Shown here one piece after another: positions 6,837-7,923 of a stretch of DNA of 7,923 nt. Under the pieces are notes generated by a model, which made no database searches, was not told where the DNA came from, and was given only the letters and a program-made list of their open reading frames with translations. The DNA lies in assembly GCA_012523655.1 (NCBI GenBank), contig JAAYTV010000131.1:1-7923 (forward strand). The letters are read 5' to 3'. Every line of letters begins with the position of its first letter. Position 1 is the first letter of the stretch. Source of the stretch: a bacterium (GTDB lineage Bacteria; Zhuqueibacterota; Zhuqueibacteria; Residuimicrobiales; Residuimicrobiaceae). Made by a program: the position numbers and the translations under genes.

Positions 6837-7133
6837 ATGGAAATTTTGCAGGTATTTATTCACGTCAAAGCGGATCAGGTGGAAGCGTTCAAAGCCGCCA
6901 CTGTCGAAAATGCACGCCACAGTCTGCAGGAGCCGGGCGTCAGCCGGTTTGATTTTTTTCAGCAGGCGGATGATCCCACCCGCTTCACCCTCATCGAGGC
7001 CTATCGAACGAAGGACGCTCCGGCGCAGCATAAACAGACGGCGCACTATCAAAAGTGGCTGGAAACCGTAAGCGATATGATGGTAACGCCGCGGACGCGA
7101 ACAACCTATCACCCGGTTTATCCTGAGGAGTAA
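6837..7133 (+). CDS. ABM-domain protein (LsrG/YgiN-like putative monooxygenase or isomerase)
   Basis: A 98-residue protein of the antibiotic-biosynthesis-monooxygenase (dimeric ferredoxin-like alpha-beta barrel) family, full family length. The N-terminal strand MEILQVFIHVKADQVEAF is followed by NARHSLQEPGVSRFDFFQ (25-42). Next comes DPTRFTLIEAY (46-56), then HKQTAHYQKW (65-74) and a closing PRTRT strand. The RFDxxxxxxDPTRFxxxEAYxxxxxxxxHKxTxHY pattern is especially like LsrG, the isomerase acting on phosphorylated autoinducer-2, and also fits YgiN-type quinol monooxygenases. No lsr genes are adjacent, so an AI-2 role is not supported by context and the substrate stays open. The protein is cytoplasmic and probably dimeric. 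Tandem TAA TAA stops end the gene. It is transcribed divergently from the GH92 gene across a 72-bp gap and seems monocistronic; no convincing terminator follows. Confidence 0.9.
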   Translation: MEILQVFIHVKADQVEAFKAATVENARHSLQEPGVSRFDFFQQADDPTRFTLIEAYRTKDAPAQHKQTAHYQKWLETVSDMMVTPRTRTTYHPVYPEE

Positions 7134-7161
7134 TAAAGAGGAATGGAGGGCGGCGATATAA

Positions 7162-7290
7162 ACAGGCAAAGCTATTTTAACATTGTGCGATCAAATCCGG
7201 GAGCCCCGTTTTACGCTGCATCGTTATCTGAAATCGGGTCATCTGGAAGAAGCGTTTGAAAACGGCGCGCCCAAGCTCTGGATAAAATAA
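7162..7290 (+). pseudogene. Possible relic of a GxxExxY-type protein
   Basis: The frame between the TAA at 7159-7161 and the TAA at 7288-7290 encodes 42 residues without a credible start or ribosome site. Its core FTLHRYLKSGHLEEAFENG resembles the N-terminal region of GxxExxY proteins (PD-(D/E)XK nuclease-like), where the pattern is xxVHxxLGxGxLExVYENAL; here the motif reads G-H-L-E-E-A-F. The resemblance stops right after ENG and the frame closes nine codons later, so nothing of the catalytic region remains. I read it as the decayed start of a lost gene. It could also be a chance match in a short frame. This assignment is from memory of the family pattern only. Confidence 0.4.
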
Positions 7291-7428
7291 CCGATCGTGT
7301 CCTGATCAGAACAACGCGCCACCAAAAGACCAGGCTCGCCCAATTGTATTGCGTGTACTGCTTTTTGCACCTGTTATGCCTTGTGCTTTTTTGTGGCGCC
7401 GTATCGCAGGCCCCGGTTCATGCCAGCC
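7291..7428. other. Non-coding stretch before the proA end
   Basis: This stretch, together with 7134-7161, carries no supported gene. A weak hairpin, GCAC (7367-7370) with GTGC (7383-7386) followed by six T (7387-7392), could act as a poor terminator for plus-strand transcripts, but the stem is only 4 bp with a 12-nt loop. I see no clear terminator for proA on the minus strand. Confidence 0.3.
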
Positions 7429-7923
7429 TCAACTTCTAAGGTGCCCATCCCCATACACCACCCATTTGTAGCTGGTCAGCTCATTGACGCCCACCGGGCC
7501 GCGCGCATGCAGCTTGTCGGTGCTGATGCCGACTACGGCGCCCATGCCGTAATCGCCGCCGCCGGACAACCGGGTGGATGCGTTCACCAGCACAGAGCCG
7601 GAATCCACAGCAGCCACAAAACGCTGCGCCAGGGGCAAGCTTTGTGTGACGATCGCGTCTGTGTGCCCTGATCCATACGTATTGATGTGGTCGATGGCCT
7701 TCTCGACTCCATCCACCACCCGTATGGACAACACCGGCGCCAGGTACTCGGTGCGCCAATCCTCCTCAACAGCGGCCTTTAGATCCGGAACCAGCGCCCG
7801 GGTGCGCTCGCAGCCGCGCAGCTCTACGTTCTTTTCTTGAAATGCTTTCACCAAGGGGGGCAGCAGACGATCAGCAGCCTCCTGGTCCACCAGCAGGGTC
7901 TCCAGCGCATTGCACACCTCCAC
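7429..7923 (-). CDS. proA: Gamma-glutamyl phosphate reductase (glutamate-5-semialdehyde dehydrogenase), C-terminal part
   Basis: The last 164 residues of ProA, which reduces gamma-glutamyl phosphate with NADPH to glutamate-5-semialdehyde, the second step of proline synthesis in the cytoplasm. The fragment opens with VEVCNALETLLV, the conserved motif holding the catalytic cysteine (residue 4 of the fragment). It then shows VELRGC, EEDWRTEYLAPVLSI, the signature AIDHINTYGSGHTDAIVT, VNASTRLSGGGDYGMGA and ISTDKLHARGPVG, and ends in ELTSYKWVVYGDG. All are in the expected order and distance from the C-terminus. The first codon visible, GTG at 7923, is an internal valine: the gene's start lies right of the window and roughly 250 residues are missing. 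A proB partner may lie outside the window. No defect is seen in the visible part. Confidence 0.96.
   Translation of the reverse strand: MEVCNALETLLVDQEAADRLLPPLVKAFQEKNVELRGCERTRALVPDLKAAVEEDWRTEYLAPVLSIRVVDGVEKAIDHINTYGSGHTDAIVTQSLPLAQRFVAAVDSGSVLVNASTRLSGGGDYGMGAVVGISTDKLHARGPVGVNELTSYKWVVYGDGHLRS

Noticed and set aside
7367..7392. Hairpin followed by six T, considered as a terminator for plus-strand transcripts
   Set aside because: The stem is only 4 bp with a 12-nt loop, too weak to call, and it lies over 230 bp past the nearest plus-strand gene.
7381..7671. A 96-codon plus-strand frame overlapping the proA end
   Set aside because: It is mostly antisense to conserved ProA motifs and lacks a ribosome site.

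Overview
The window looks like ordinary chromosome from a Gram-negative (two-membrane) bacterium of moderate GC. Supporting signs are a YcbB-type L,D-transpeptidase, exported glycan-active proteins with Sec signal peptides, and an H1-like Lys/Pro/Ala-rich protein. A secreted GH92 mannosidase paired with a ThuA-like protein is common in polysaccharide-degrading FCB-group and related uncultivated phyla. That placement is an inference; no marker gene here fixes the phylum.

Layout. Positions 1-401 (+) hold the end of a lysine-rich, coiled-coil protein whose start lies left of the window, followed by a strong intrinsic terminator (485-515). 584-1480 (-) is an RmlD-like SDR sugar-nucleotide reductase. 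It is divergent from a small DUF2892 membrane protein (1623-1814, +). Convergent with that is an YcbB/LdtD-type L,D-transpeptidase (1844-3550, -). Upstream of it on the same strand is a tight two-gene unit: GH92 alpha-mannosidase (4488-6764, -) followed after 4 bp by an exported ThuA-domain protein (3689-4483, -). A compact 72-bp divergent promoter region separates the GH92 gene from an LsrG/YgiN-like ABM-domain gene (6837-7133, +). The stretch 7134-7428 has no intact gene but carries what looks like a decayed fragment of a GxxExxY-type protein. The right edge (7429-7923, -) is the C-terminal part of proA, cut by the window end.

How the genes fit together. GH92 and ThuA are translationally close, both carry export signals, and probably act together on mannose-containing glycans in the periplasm or outside the cell. 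The L,D-transpeptidase may be read through from that unit or have its own promoter in the 138-bp gap. The remaining genes (SDR, DUF2892, ABM, proA) look like unrelated housekeeping or accessory single genes. I found no CRISPR array, IS element, tRNA, rRNA or convincing new defence-type system. The most useful observations are the exported GH92-ThuA pair, the compact divergent promoter, the GxxExxY-like relic, and start-site corrections.
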